Shown one piece after another: positions 47,041 to 56,894 of a stretch of 64,000 bases of DNA (position 1 is the stretch's first letter; the number at the start of each line of letters is the position of its first letter). The position numbers and the translations under genes were made by a program. Under the pieces are notes generated by a model, which was given only the letters and a program-made list of their open reading frames with translations, searched no databases and was not told where the DNA came from. Source of the stretch: Candidatus Faeciplasma pullistercoris (GTDB lineage Bacteria > Bacillota > Clostridia > Oscillospirales > Ruminococcaceae); NCBI GenBank assembly GCA_018715525.1, contig DVLL01000019.1:23169-87168 (forward strand), in the 5' to 3' direction.

Positions 47041-50000
47041 TTATTTTGAGGTCTTTTTCCTCGACCTTGCCGCAACCGTAATCAGGATCACCGCTGCCGC
47101 CACCAAAATCACTATTCCGGCAGTTGCGGCTGCCACGGGTACTCCGTCTGAGTCTGCCTCCGGCCGCTGATTCAAAAGCGAATACTCCGGAAGCTCTCCG
47201 GGATCATTCAAAGACACCGGCGTTATCACGAACTTGTCAAAGTTTGGAGTGTAATTTTCAAGATACTCTGTAGCTGGAGTCTCAGTCGAGCCGCCGAAGG
47301 TGACGTTCCAGCTGTTGTCGTTGAAAATCTTTATCGTATTTTCACCCTCGACCAAATCAACGTATATCGTCTTTTCGTCAAAGGTGTCGTCAGAGAATGA
47401 ATTTCTGAAGAAGTAACGGTTGGTCTCGTTCTTGACGCTTCTGAAGTCCATTATCCATATGACATCCTCGGCGAGCTCGCCGACATAAACGTCCTCGGGG
47501 AGGTTCTGGCTGATGTCTATGCTCTGCGTACCGTTCGGCATTACATATATGTTCTCCTCAGCCTCGGTGGGCTCTACATACTCCCTTATGATGATATAAG
47601 TCACCTGTACCGAAGGAGTATCTGTAGTGGCCTTGACGACCAGCTCCGCTCTGCCGTTTTCGTTGAGCTCCGCTCCGGAAAGGTCTACAGCCACGCTTCT
47701 TTCAAGCTGCTCGCCGTTGCCTAAGACGACCTCCTCGGTGACCTCGTCTATGCCGTCCGAAATCAGGTGAAGAGTCGGCTCTGAACCGTTGCCCCAGGTA
47801 TTGCTGAATCCTACGGTGACATCGTATTTCCCGGGGTCAAGCTCAAACTTATAGGCAACGTATCTCGGGTCGATTCCGTCCTCGTACTGGTTGTGGGCAT
47901 AGCGGAAGGTGGATTCCTTACGCTGTCCGTCCTTTACGTTTTCGGTAAGCGTCCTCTGATAGGTAGTATACACAGCCTTATCTCCGGCGACTCCGGATGA
48001 GCTTTCATACTCGTTATCCAAAAGTATCTCAACGCCCCAGCTGTAGCCGGTCTCATCCTCGCCGTAAATCCTGTCGGTCACGGTGTTGAGTATTCCGAAC
48101 TCGTCTCCCTCGGAAACGGTTGACGGGTCATGGTCTCCGCAGTCGACAAAGTAGTAAACCGTTCTTGTATCCTCAGGGATATCCTGAACATCAAACTGAG
48201 GAGACATCGACTCGCCGTTGACCTCAAATACGGCGTACTTGTCTATGATTTTTATGTTATAGCCGTGAGTTCCCGCGATATCCTCGTTGGAGTGATAAAC
48301 GGTAAGCGCGTATGTTCCCGCCTTTGGAGCATTGTAGATAAGCTCAAGATAGTCGGGTGTCTCGTATGACCCCGCCATTCCGGCGACATACTTGCCTCCA
48401 GACGCGCCGTCGCTATCAAGAACCTCTATACTGTCCTTGAGCTCGGAAGGTATGCAGTCCTCCGCCTCAAAAACGGTTGATGCGTCTAAATAATCTCCGG
48501 CGGACAGCCTCATGTAGTCAAGCTCGGCTGTGCCGTCTATGTCTACTACATTTATTCCCTTCTCAAGGAATATGACCGCGCCGACATTCTGCCAGTCCTG
48601 CGACGCTCCAACATCAATGGTGGTAACTATGTTGTCAAGCGTAACCGCGGTGTTTCCGACATAAATATTGACCTTTGCACCCTCCTCAGAGTGTACGCCG
48701 AGAGTGAAGTCGTACATCGCGCTCTCGGGAACGACCACTGTGAACCTCACGCCGCCGCCCTCGGGGACAGACCTGTCGGCAAGACCGGTAATATATCCGC
48801 TTCCCGAGTAGCCTTCAAGCTTAGTTTCTGTCAGTACGGTGGAATCCTCGTTTCCTACTAGCTTATTGAAGTCGCCCTGCTCCGCCTCGAAGGTCTTGGA
48901 GTATTCGGGCACACCGCCGCCGTACTCGCCTATGTATGTGACCCTGAGGAAATCATGGTAGACCATTCCGTTTCCGATTCCCTCGCCGGACACGATTTTT
49001 ATCGTGTGCTCGCCCTTGTCAAGGTCATAGTATATCGACTTTATTCCGGTCATAGTCTGCCAGAGGGTAGACTTCATGACCTCGTCAACCGCCTCGCCTC
49101 CGTCGAGCGAGAAGCTCTGCGTCACGTTTACGGGGTCGTGTGTCGCCATGTTGCCGCGGTCTGTTCCCTGACCGTTTCCGTAAACGAAATCAAGGCGGTA
49201 AAGTCCGTCCTCATCGATGTCTATGGTATAGGTAAGCTCAGCGCCCGATGGCATGTCTACCGCTCTAGCAAATTCGCCGCTCTGAGACATGTAGTAGTAA
49301 GGGCTTGTGTTGGCGTCTGTCTTAGAGGCAAGAAGAGACGTATCGGCGTCCTCAGCCTCATAGACATCGCCGCTTGAGGAGTAGGTCACTTCCCCGGCAA
49401 CCTCGTCATCGGTCGCCTGAACAACGGTAAGCCTATACGCATTTTCAAAGCGAGTGCCCTCGACAGTCACGCTCACGCTGCCGTCTGAAGCCACCTCATA
49501 GGTGCCCTCAATAATCACCGGAGGCTCGTCCAAAGCTCCGTGGAAACCGGTGAACATGGTCTCCTCTACCCTTATGTGAACCTTATCCGCGCCCCTGAAC
49601 GCCTTTGTCTTTGTCACATTCTCAAGCTTTACCGTAACATCTCCGGTAAAGCCTCCGAACAGGGTCGTAGAAAGCTTTTTGGATTCGTCCATTGTGGAGA
49701 CGCCGTAAAGCAGGTCGTATTCCGTCGAGGATTCAACCGTCTGGGTAACTCCGGACATGTCTCCGTACCACTTATACAGCCACCAAGCGCCGTTGCCCTC
49801 GTTTGCGGAGGCCGCAAGGTCGTTGAGGTTATTAGCCTGATGCCAGAAGGGCAGACAGCCTGTGACCTTTTCGTCCTCTATCCTGGAAATCCAGTTTACA
49901 AGTCTTCCAGGGACTCCGCAGTATGCCATTTCCGCGTACTCGTTGAAGCAGACCTGCGGTATCTCAGGTATGCCCTCTGTTCCGTTAGCCTCGTTGTAAA

Positions 50001-50844
50001 GCGTCCAGTCGGTTTTTTCCCATACCTCCTTGAATCTTTCCATGTGGTTGGACATGTCCTTTAGGCAGGAGGTCTCCAGCTCGTGCCAGGTTATTACGTC
50101 CGGAACACAGTTATAATCTGCGCAGTACTGGATGAAAGACTCCATGTTCTGCCCCGCTGTGAACGCCAGATCATAATAGAAGGAGTTCGGACCCGCTATA
50201 TGCGCTCCGGGATCGACGGACCTTATGGCCTCGCAGTACTTTCTCCATGACAGCGAGAAGTCAAAGCCGGCCGGCGTTCCCTCATTTATCGGAACATACA
50301 CTATCGCCTCGTCGATATCTATCACCGCGCCGATAGCGTCCTTGGGATCATCAGGAGTACCGTGCTCCTCGTTCCAGGCTTCCTTCCACGCTACTACAGC
50401 AGGACAGATATAATTTACAAGATCCTTGCAATATCTATCCATAGTGGCAGTTACGCCGAAAACGCCGTAATAGTTGCTGTTGTACATCTGAACCTGCTGA
50501 CCGCCGCTCTCAAGGAAGGTCTTGGCGACATCGAGAGCGTCGCCGTACGGGTGCTCGGTTCCCACCGCTCCCTTGGTTACAAGTATCTTTGATTTAAGCG
50601 GAACGATAGTGTTCGTCGTAGGCACGCCCTCGCTGCTCACGCCGTACAAAAAGCCCGCAGCGCCGTGAACGATATCACCTGTGCTCGCCTTGGGGTTAAG
50701 ATCGACTGTGAGAGTAGCTGCCTCGGCGTTCTCCGCCGCTTTAAGTACACCGCCTATACTGCTTGCCGGCAGAAGCCCAAAGGCTAAAACAGCCGCAGCC
50801 GACAAGGCTGTAAGCTTGAGCATAAGTTTAGATTTCTTTGTCAT
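47041..50844 (-). CDS. Large membrane-anchored GH39-like protein with carbohydrate-binding domains
   Basis: A 1267-residue exported protein. A signal peptide (~1-43) is followed by a clan GH-A-like barrel (~45-400), with Glu188 in VYVPINEGT as possible acid/base and Glu302 in VCFNEYAEM as possible nucleophile. Next come a beta region and at least three CBM6/35-like modules, each starting with an EAED/EAEQ strand: near residue 500 (DVYEAEDADTS), near 650 (KTFEAEQGDFNK) and near 795 (TVFEAEDC). A further jelly-roll near 960-1060 has RYVAYKFELDPGKYDVTVGF. The C-terminus has a hydrophobic helix (VAAATAGIVILVAAAV) and a basic tail, so it is held in the membrane. No LPXTG. Substrate is unknown; plant or host glycan is likely. 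Family assignment is tentative. Confidence 0.75.
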   Translation of the reverse strand: MTKKSKLMLKLTALSAAAVLAFGLLPASSIGGVLKAAENAEAATLTVDLNPKASTGDIVHGAAGFLYGVSSEGVPTTNTIVPLKSKILVTKGAVGTEHPYGDALDVAKTFLESGGQQVQMYNSNYYGVFGVTATMDRYCKDLVNYICPAVVAWKEAWNEEHGTPDDPKDAIGAVIDIDEAIVYVPINEGTPAGFDFSLSWRKYCEAIRSVDPGAHIAGPNSFYYDLAFTAGQNMESFIQYCADYNCVPDVITWHELETSCLKDMSNHMERFKEVWEKTDWTLYNEANGTEGIPEIPQVCFNEYAEMAYCGVPGRLVNWISRIEDEKVTGCLPFWHQANNLNDLAASANEGNGAWWLYKWYGDMSGVTQTVESSTEYDLLYGVSTMDESKKLSTTLFGGFTGDVTVKLENVTKTKAFRGADKVHIRVEETMFTGFHGALDEPPVIIEGTYEVASDGSVSVTVEGTRFENAYRLTVVQATDDEVAGEVTYSSSGDVYEAEDADTSLLASKTDANTSPYYYMSQSGEFARAVDMPSGAELTYTIDIDEDGLYRLDFVYGNGQGTDRGNMATHDPVNVTQSFSLDGGEAVDEVMKSTLWQTMTGIKSIYYDLDKGEHTIKIVSGEGIGNGMVYHDFLRVTYIGEYGGGVPEYSKTFEAEQGDFNKLVGNEDSTVLTETKLEGYSGSGYITGLADRSVPEGGGVRFTVVVPESAMYDFTLGVHSEEGAKVNIYVGNTAVTLDNIVTTIDVGASQDWQNVGAVIFLEKGINVVDIDGTAELDYMRLSAGDYLDASTVFEAEDCIPSELKDSIEVLDSDGASGGKYVAGMAGSYETPDYLELIYNAPKAGTYALTVYHSNEDIAGTHGYNIKIIDKYAVFEVNGESMSPQFDVQDIPEDTRTVYYFVDCGDHDPSTVSEGDEFGILNTVTDRIYGEDETGYSWGVEILLDNEYESSSGVAGDKAVYTTYQRTLTENVKDGQRKESTFRYAHNQYEDGIDPRYVAYKFELDPGKYDVTVGFSNTWGNGSEPTLHLISDGIDEVTEEVVLGNGEQLERSVAVDLSGAELNENGRAELVVKATTDTPSVQVTYIIIREYVEPTEAEENIYVMPNGTQSIDISQNLPEDVYVGELAEDVIWIMDFRSVKNETNRYFFRNSFSDDTFDEKTIYVDLVEGENTIKIFNDNSWNVTFGGSTETPATEYLENYTPNFDKFVITPVSLNDPGELPEYSLLNQRPEADSDGVPVAAATAGIVILVAAAVILITVAARSRKKTSK

Positions 50845-50876
50845 ATAACTCTCTCCAAGTTAAATTTTATACTATT

Positions 50877-50905
50877 ATCATATATTGCAGTCCGCTGCAT
50901 GTCAA
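50877..50905 (-). promoter_or_regulatory. Promoter of the large glycosidase-like gene with spacer palindrome
   Basis: On the minus strand TTGACA (50905-50900) and TATGAT (50882-50877) are 17 bp apart. TGCAG-N4-CTGCA (50886-50899), a 5-bp inverted repeat, fills most of the spacer and is a candidate operator. Confidence 0.65.
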
Positions 50906-51000
50906 TAAATTTTGTTAAAACGACGAAAATCCGTTTAAATTCATCAATCGAGAACATAGCAAACATCAGTACGCCAGCGTATTAAATCGACACATCAATA

Positions 51001-51040
51001 AAAAGCAGATATGCCCGAGATCACCGGAGCGTATCTGCTT
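51001..51040 (-). terminator. Terminator of the phoBR-like pair
   Basis: On the minus strand AAGCAGATACGC and GCATATCTGCTT pair (one G-U) around an inner loop, followed by TTTT. It starts 6 bp after the kinase stop. Confidence 0.75.
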
Positions 51041-51045
51041 TTGCT

Positions 51046-52722
51046 TTAATCATTTTCAGAGGGCGCGAACAGCACGGACAGCGTTGTTCCTACCCCTTGG
51101 GTGCTCTCAAGCGAAACCGACGCGCCATGGAAGCTTGCCGCGTGTTTTACTATTGAAAGCCCGAGTCCGGTGCCGCCTATCAGCTTTGAATGGCTTTTGT
51201 CAACCCTGTAAAAGCGCTCGAACACCCTGTCAAGATCCTCCTTCGGTATTCCTATTCCTGTGTCGCTCACGCTCAGGCGGGCTCTTCCGTTTTCGGTTTC
51301 CACATGTATTGAAACGCTGCCGTTTTCCTTATTGTACTTCACTGCGTTTTCAACTATATTGTAAACCAGCTCGTCAAGTATCTTCCCTACTCCCTTTACC
51401 GTAGTATGCTCTCCGCTTACCGATATAGCGACGCCATGCTTGTCAGCCTCCGGCTTAAGCCGTTTTGCGACATCGCATGAAAGGTCGTATATGTCGATTT
51501 TTTCCCATTCATAGGATATTATCTTCTCGTCAAGCTCTGATATTCTGATGATATCGTTTACCAAAACAATAAGCCGCCTTGCTTCGTCATATATCGCCTG
51601 CGAAAAATCGACGACTGTTTCCTCGGGGACTCCTCCTGCCTTCATCATCTCGGCAAAGCCGGAAATAGATGTAAGCGGAGTCTTGAGCTCATGGGAAACA
51701 TTCGACGTAAACTCCCTGCGCAAGCGCTCCCTCTCAACGCTCTCAGTTATATCAAGGATTATCAGCACGGCTCCGATTACTTCTCCGTCGCTTCCGTCCC
51801 CAATAACCGGACTCGCTATGATCCGATACGACTTATCCCTAAGCGACATCTCGCTCTCCGTCTTGCTTCCGCGTAGGGCTGACCTTACCGCGTTCCTGAA
51901 TTCCCTTGATCGATTGAAGGTAAAAACACTTCCTCCGGCGTTTTCCCCGCTCACTCCGAATATGCCCAGAGCTGCCGTATTATATGTCAGAACGGTAGAG
52001 TCCTTGTCGATAACCAAAAATCCCTCGCTCATATTTTCGGTTATCAGAGTAAACTCCTCCTGCTTGTGCCTCGCGCTTTGAAGCTGAGCGTTTATCGTAT
52101 TGCGCTGTGAGCTTATTTTTCTCAGCAGGGGCGTCAGCTCCCCATAGGTCTCGTTGCGCTCCGGATTATCCAAATCTATGGCGTTTATAGGCCGGACTAT
52201 CTTTTTAGCCGCCCTTTCTGACAATATGAATGACAGAATCATGGCTATTGCTATAACAATGACTATAGGTCTAAGCAAGCTAAACAGTACCGCGAAAACG
52301 GAATACCTGCTCTGTGACACTCTCAGAACATTTCCGTCGTCCATAAGGACTGCGTTATACACTATTCTTTCCATAAGTGTATCGGAATAACGGATACTCT
52401 GACCGTTACCCGTTTCAAACGCCTCCTTGACCTCCTCCCTGCCGCCGTGATTGCCAAGCGTGGAAGCGTCAACCTCGGTGTCCTCAATAACGGTTCCGTC
52501 TGGAGCTATTATGGTTATCCTCTCTCCTTCTCCGTCAAAGTCATGTAAAAAATCGTATCCCTCGTGGCTAAGCCCGTAGGAGATAAATTCCGCCTTAGAT
52601 TTCAGCTCATTTGCGAGCTGATCCTCAAAAAGCTCAAAGAGTATCCCCATTATCAGCACTACGGTAGATATAAGCACTACAATAGCCACAAGTATTGTGG
52701 AATGAAAAATCCTTCTGCTCAT
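51046..52722 (-). CDS. phoR: PhoR-type sensor histidine kinase
   Basis: A 558-residue membrane kinase. TM1 is about 9-30, an extracytoplasmic sensor domain ~31-140 follows, then TM2 ~143-167, a PAS domain ~223-330 (TENMSEGFLVIDKDST) and the H box SHELKTPLTS with His344. The ATP-binding part has NIVENAVKYN (N box), DTGIGIPKEDLDRVFERFYR (G1/F) and GGTGLGLSIVKH (G2). The layout is that of PhoR/YycG kinases. It is downstream of the OmpR-type regulator with a 4-bp overlap and near the pst operon, which points to phosphate sensing, but its own input is inferred only. Confidence 0.9.
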   Translation of the reverse strand: MSRRIFHSTILVAIVVLISTVVLIMGILFELFEDQLANELKSKAEFISYGLSHEGYDFLHDFDGEGERITIIAPDGTVIEDTEVDASTLGNHGGREEVKEAFETGNGQSIRYSDTLMERIVYNAVLMDDGNVLRVSQSRYSVFAVLFSLLRPIVIVIAIAMILSFILSERAAKKIVRPINAIDLDNPERNETYGELTPLLRKISSQRNTINAQLQSARHKQEEFTLITENMSEGFLVIDKDSTVLTYNTAALGIFGVSGENAGGSVFTFNRSREFRNAVRSALRGSKTESEMSLRDKSYRIIASPVIGDGSDGEVIGAVLIILDITESVERERLRREFTSNVSHELKTPLTSISGFAEMMKAGGVPEETVVDFSQAIYDEARRLIVLVNDIIRISELDEKIISYEWEKIDIYDLSCDVAKRLKPEADKHGVAISVSGEHTTVKGVGKILDELVYNIVENAVKYNKENGSVSIHVETENGRARLSVSDTGIGIPKEDLDRVFERFYRVDKSHSKLIGGTGLGLSIVKHAASFHGASVSLESTQGVGTTLSVLFAPSEND

Positions 52723-53408
52723 ATCTGTATCTCTTCCGTTATCTTGTAGCCGATGTTCTTGACTGTCACTATATACATTCCTGCCGTCTTTAGCTTTACT
52801 CTTAAGCTTCTTATATGAACATCAAGAGTTCTTGACTCACCGTAAAACTCGCCCCATACCCGGCTTATAAGCTCCTCCCGCCTGAGCACTCTGCCGTTAG
52901 CCTCCAAAAGCGCCTCCAAAAGCGCGAACTCCTTGAATGAAAGAGATATCTCCTCTCCCGAGACCTCGGCTATATGCCTTTCCGGGTTTACATAAAGCTC
53001 GCCCACTCTGTAGCTTTTCTCCGGGCTGTTTCCCGATATCCTGCTTCTTCTCAGGACAGCTCTGACCCTTGAAATAAGCTCGGTCATTCCAAACGGCTTG
53101 ACTATATAATCATCCGCGCCGAGGTCAAGCCCTGTCACCTTGTCAAATTCGCTGTCCTTTGCCGTGAGCATGACTATGGGAAGGCTCTGCGAGCCGTTTC
53201 TCAGCTTTTTAAGAATGGAAAGGCCATCCTCCTCGGGAAGCATGATGTCCAGCATCACAAGATCAGGGTCTCCGACACGGTACTCTTTCCAGAATTCGCC
53301 GGGAGCGGCAAAGCCTTTCACATCATAGCCCTCCTTTGTAAGGGCATAGGAAATGAGCTTGCGAATGTTATCATCGTCTTCAACAAGATAAATTAAAGCA
53401 GAAGCCAT
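52719..53408 (-). CDS. phoB: PhoB/PhoP-type response regulator (OmpR family)
   Basis: A 229-residue regulator. The receiver has IYLVEDDDNIRKLI (acidic pocket) and the phospho-acceptor Asp54 in VMLDIMLPEEDG; the conserved Lys is in DYIVKPFG. The DNA-binding winged helix is at ~135-225 (LSFKEFALLEALL, TLDVHIRSLRVKL). It is the partner of the kinase gene, which overlaps by 4 bp. Expected targets include the pst operon; a pair of TTWACA repeats lies before pstS. Ortholog naming is by context. Confidence 0.92.
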   Translation of the reverse strand: MASALIYLVEDDDNIRKLISYALTKEGYDVKGFAAPGEFWKEYRVGDPDLVMLDIMLPEEDGLSILKKLRNGSQSLPIVMLTAKDSEFDKVTGLDLGADDYIVKPFGMTELISRVRAVLRRSRISGNSPEKSYRVGELYVNPERHIAEVSGEEISLSFKEFALLEALLEANGRVLRREELISRVWGEFYGESRTLDVHIRSLRVKLKTAGMYIVTVKNIGYKITEEIQI

Positions 53409-53458
53409 AAATAAAGGCTCTCCTTTCTCAGATAATAAGCCTTAGCGTACTTAATCTA

Positions 53459-53487
53459 ATTATAAAATTCATTATCCAAAATTGCAA
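53459..53487 (-). promoter_or_regulatory. Promoter of the phoBR-like pair
   Basis: On the minus strand TTGCAA (53487-53482) and TATAAT (53464-53459) are 17 bp apart, about 50 bp before the regulator start. The pair is therefore separately transcribed from pst-phoU. Confidence 0.65.
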
Positions 53488-53598
53488 TATACACTTACCT
53501 AAAAATCAAAAGCAAATAATTCGTGCAGCAAAGGAAGCTTATCCCCCGCTGCACTTCTGACATGTTTGACCTATCCCCCGGTCGGTATTACTTAGGCG

Positions 53599-54237
53599 TC
53601 ACTCATACTCTCCTATAATCGAGTAGATGACCCACTGGGCTATATTTACCGCGTGGTCGCCGATTCGCTCAAAGTACTTTGCGATCATCAGAAGATCTAC
53701 AAGCGCCTCCGCGTCGTCTCTGTTGGCTGTTATTGCATCGATAAGCTCGTTCTTGACGCTGACAAAAAGGCTGTCAATGTCATCGTCCCGCACTACGACC
53801 TCTCTTGCAAGGGTCAGATCCTTCTTTACGAACGAGTCCACACAGTCGGTGACCATTCTTGTCGTAGCCTGAGCCATTTCGACGATATGCGTCTTTGAGC
53901 TAAGACCCGAGTTTGAGACATAGAAGGCAATCTCGGAAATGTCATACGCCTGATCGCCTATTCTTTCCATGTCAGATATCATCTTGAGAGCGGAAGAAAC
54001 CACCCTCAAATCTGTGGCGACCGGCTGCTGCTGAATCAGAAGCCTCATGCAAAGGCTCTCAATCTCACGCATCTTGCGGTTTATCTGATCCTCTGCGTTC
54101 GCAACGCTTTCCTTCATCTTCTCGTCGTTTTCCGTGAGATATTTTACTGCGCAGCTTATCGCGTCCTCGCACATAGCGCCCATAACTATAAGCTCGTTGT
54201 TGAGCTGATTAAGCTGCATTCCGAAACGGTTTCTCAT
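53599..54237 (-). CDS. phoU: Phosphate transport accessory protein PhoU
   Basis: A 212-residue, all-helical protein made of two PhoU repeats. Each repeat has the conserved metal-binding pattern, seen as MERIGDQAYDISE near residue 90 and FERIGDHAVNIAQW near residue 195. PhoU restrains Pst uptake and the Pho kinase when phosphate is plentiful. It is the last gene of pstSCAB-phoU, 25 bp after pstB. Confidence 0.96.
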   Translation of the reverse strand: MRNRFGMQLNQLNNELIVMGAMCEDAISCAVKYLTENDEKMKESVANAEDQINRKMREIESLCMRLLIQQQPVATDLRVVSSALKMISDMERIGDQAYDISEIAFYVSNSGLSSKTHIVEMAQATTRMVTDCVDSFVKKDLTLAREVVVRDDDIDSLFVSVKNELIDAITANRDDAEALVDLLMIAKYFERIGDHAVNIAQWVIYSIIGEYE

Positions 54238-54262
54238 ATCTAATGCACTGCCTTTCTATCAT

Positions 54263-55015
54263 TCATCCAAATCTACCGGTAATATAGTCCTCGGTGCGCT
54301 TGTCATGCGGCTTAGAGAACAGCACCTCGGCCGTATCATATTCTATGACCTCACCCAAAAGAAAGAACGCCGTGTTATCCGAAATTCTCGCTGCCTGCTG
54401 CATATTGTGCGTTACTATGACTATGGTATAGTTCTCCTTGAGTTCAAGAGCGAGATCCTCGATTTTCGAAGTAGAAATCGGGTCGAGTGCGGAGGTGGGC
54501 TCATCCATGAGAAGTATCTCCGGCTCTACCGCGAGCGCCCTTGCGATGCAAAGCCGCTGCTGCTGTCCGCCGCTCATCGCCAGCGCGCTTTTTTTGAGCT
54601 TATCCTTGCACTCATCCCATATAGCGGCTCTCCTGAGCGACTTCTCCACTATTTCGTCAAGCTTTACCTTTGAACGAATGCCATGTATTCTTGGACCGTA
54701 GGCGATATTGTCATATATGCTCATGGGAAAGGGATTAGGCTTCTGGAATACCATGCCTACCTGCTTTCTTAGCATATTGACATCCACATTCTTAAAAATA
54801 TCCCTGTCCTTTATTAAAATCTCGCCCTCAATCCTTACGCCGGGAACAAGGTCGTTCATTCTGTTGAGCGTCTTTAAGAATGTAGACTTTCCGCAGCCTG
54901 ACGGACCTATAAGCGCGGTTATCTGCTTCTCGGGAATGCTGATCGTCACATCCTTAAGCGCATGAAAGGTGTCGTACCACAGATTAAGCGACTTGGTTTG
55001 AATAATGTTGCTCAT
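54263..55015 (-). CDS. pstB: Phosphate ABC transporter ATP-binding protein PstB
   Basis: A 250-residue ABC ATPase. Walker A is GPSGCGKST, signature is MSGGQQQR, Walker B is [12 protein letters not shown], and the switch His is in IVTHNM. The name fits as it lies in the pst operon and carries NRMNDLVPG and [18 protein letters not shown], typical of PstB. Start at 55015 follows AAAGGAG; a longer frame upstream is not coding. Overlaps pstA by 4 bp. Confidence 0.97.
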   Translation of the reverse strand: MSNIIQTKSLNLWYDTFHALKDVTISIPEKQITALIGPSGCGKSTFLKTLNRMNDLVPGVRIEGEILIKDRDIFKNVDVNMLRKQVGMVFQKPNPFPMSIYDNIAYGPRIHGIRSKVKLDEIVEKSLRRAAIWDECKDKLKKSALAMSGGQQQRLCIARALAVEPEILLMDEPTSALDPISTSKIEDLALELKENYTIVIVTHNMQQAARISDNTAFFLLGEVIEYDTAEVLFSKPHDKRTEDYITGRFG

Positions 55016-55884
55016 CGTTGAGTCTCCTTTTTCAGAAGTTTTGCCGCAATATAAGCCGCAATATTTATTATAAGTGTAATTATCAGAAGTATGGCTGCGA
55101 TGGCAAACGCCACGTCCGGCTTGCCGCGCTCCTTGGCGTACATGTACATCGAAACGGTTAACGTAGCTCCGGCCTTTCCGGGCTTGACTGCTTCTATAAT
55201 TCCGAATATCTTGTTTGCCATACCTGCCGTGAACAAAAGCGCCGCGCTCTCTCCGACAATCCTTCCTATCGACAGTATGCAGCCGGTGACTATTCCATCG
55301 ACGGCGGAAGGCAGAACAACCGTTCTTATCATATGCCATTTTCCCGAGCCAAGCGCAAGCGAGCCCTCACGGTAGCTTTGAGGAACGGTCTTAAGCGACT
55401 CGCAGGTGGTTCTTATAACTACCGGCAGAGTTACTATGACTAATGTAAGAGCGCCGGCAATAAGGCTGGTGCCGAGCTTGAAAGCCTCGCAGAACACCAG
55501 CATTCCTACAAGTCCGTAGATGATAGACGGTATTCCCGCAAGCGTTTCAACCGCGTACTCTATAATTCCGACAGCCTTTTTGCTTTTTGCGTACTCTGTT
55601 AAATATATCGCCGCTCCCGCTCCCAATGGCAGCACTATTATAAGTGTCATAAGGATTATGTAGACTGTGTTCAGGATGTTTGGCAATATACCCTCGGTTC
55701 CCTTAAGGAAGCTCTGCTCGGTGGTGAGAAATTCCCATGTAACTCCGGGAAGACCCCTTAAAAATATTGTGCCTATCAGAAAGAGGAGCAAAGCGATCAG
55801 AAACACAACGCAAAGATAAATGAAGAAGTTGAGCAGAAACGTTTTGATCTTTCTGTTCGTTGAAATAGTAGATAAGTTGTTCAT
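55012..55884 (-). CDS. pstA: Phosphate ABC transporter permease PstA
   Basis: A 290-residue permease with six hydrophobic segments. The EAA-type loop of the ABC permeases is seen in [17 protein letters not shown], and [14 protein letters not shown] in the middle is typical of PstA. With PstC it forms the transmembrane channel. It follows pstC by 26 bp. Confidence 0.95.
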   Translation of the reverse strand: MNNLSTISTNRKIKTFLLNFFIYLCVVFLIALLLFLIGTIFLRGLPGVTWEFLTTEQSFLKGTEGILPNILNTVYIILMTLIIVLPLGAGAAIYLTEYAKSKKAVGIIEYAVETLAGIPSIIYGLVGMLVFCEAFKLGTSLIAGALTLVIVTLPVVIRTTCESLKTVPQSYREGSLALGSGKWHMIRTVVLPSAVDGIVTGCILSIGRIVGESAALLFTAGMANKIFGIIEAVKPGKAGATLTVSMYMYAKERGKPDVAFAIAAILLIITLIINIAAYIAAKLLKKETQR

Positions 55885-55910
55885 AAATTTTCCTTGTCTG
55901 CACTCGGATA

Positions 55911-56810
55911 TTATTTGTTCTTTCCCTTTCTCTTGAAGAGGTTAAGCAGGAAGTTGATTATCATTATGAATATAAAGAGTACCAGCGCCACCGAAAACAG
56001 AGCCTGACGGTAAAGACCGGAGGAGTAGCCCATTCCGCTCGCCACGGTAGTAGTTAGGAACATTACGCTGTCAAAGAGATTCGGCATGTTGGCGACATTT
56101 CCCGCCACCATCATCACAGCCATAGCCTCGCCTATCGCCCTGCCTGTTCCCAAAACTATCGCAGCCAATATTCCGCTTTTCGCGGCGGGTATCGTGACCT
56201 TGAATATCGTCTCTGTAGGGTTCGCGCCGAGCGCCAAGGACGCCTCCTCATACTCTTTGGGCACAGCTTTTATTGATGTCGTGGACATCGAGATAACCGA
56301 CGGAAGTATCATAACAGACAGAACTATTATCGCGGATAACAGGTTTGCGCCGTGATTGCCGGGCACGTCGAACGTCTCTCTTACGAAAGGCACAACGTAG
56401 ATCATTCCGACCAGACCGTAAACTACCGACGGGATTCCCGCGAGCAGGTCTACAGCCGAACCCATGATTCCCGACACGATTCCCTTTGATTTTTTGGAAA
56501 GGAACACGGAGCACATAAGTCCTATCGGAACGCCTATCACTATCGCTCCCAATGTTCCTAAAATCGAGGTGAGGATGATAGGAAGTATCCCGTATAACGG
56601 GTTTGTTTTATTCGCGGGGTCCCACTCGGTTCCGAACAGGAAGTCAAACAGTCCTATCTCGGAAATAGCGGGAATACCGGAAACTATCAGATAAATCGAT
56701 ATTACAAGCACGAAGGCGATGGCAATGAAGCCGCAGGCTGTAAAAATCACGCTCATCAGCTTATCGACAAACGCTCCCGCCTTGCGAAGAAAATACTTGA
56801 TTTTTTTCAT
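55911..56810 (-). CDS. pstC: Phosphate ABC transporter permease PstC
   Basis: A 299-residue permease with six hydrophobic segments. GIPSVVYGLVGMIYV and the EAA-type loop YEEASLALGANPTETI are typical of PstC. The ATG at 56810 is chosen because GGAG lies 11 nt upstream; the ATG at 56831 directly abuts a 12-bp hairpin and lacks a ribosome site. It follows pstS, with the hairpin between. Confidence 0.94.
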   Translation of the reverse strand: MKKIKYFLRKAGAFVDKLMSVIFTACGFIAIAFVLVISIYLIVSGIPAISEIGLFDFLFGTEWDPANKTNPLYGILPIILTSILGTLGAIVIGVPIGLMCSVFLSKKSKGIVSGIMGSAVDLLAGIPSVVYGLVGMIYVVPFVRETFDVPGNHGANLLSAIIVLSVMILPSVISMSTTSIKAVPKEYEEASLALGANPTETIFKVTIPAAKSGILAAIVLGTGRAIGEAMAVMMVAGNVANMPNLFDSVMFLTTTVASGMGYSSGLYRQALFSVALVLFIFIMIINFLLNLFKRKGKNK

Positions 56811-56832
56811 TTTGGATTTTTCTCCGTTCATA

Positions 56833-56867
56833 TGTCAAGACTGCACCAAAAAGGCGCAGTCTTGACA
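56833..56867. repeat. Perfect 12-bp hairpin between pstS and pstC
   Basis: TGTCAAGACTGC (56833-56844) and GCAGTCTTGACA (56856-56867) are exact reverse complements with an 11-nt loop. No T-run follows on the minus strand. It probably stabilises the pstS end of the mRNA or lowers read-through, so that more PstS than permease is made. Confidence 0.75.
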
Positions 56868-56894
56868 AAGAGGGTACATGTTATATTCTTTTGA

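Noticed and set aside
55016..55339. 108-residue N-terminal extension of PstB
   Set aside because: The stretch overlaps the pstA coding sequence, reads as low-quality Arg/Gly-rich protein, and the ATG at 55015 has AAAGGAG at proper distance.
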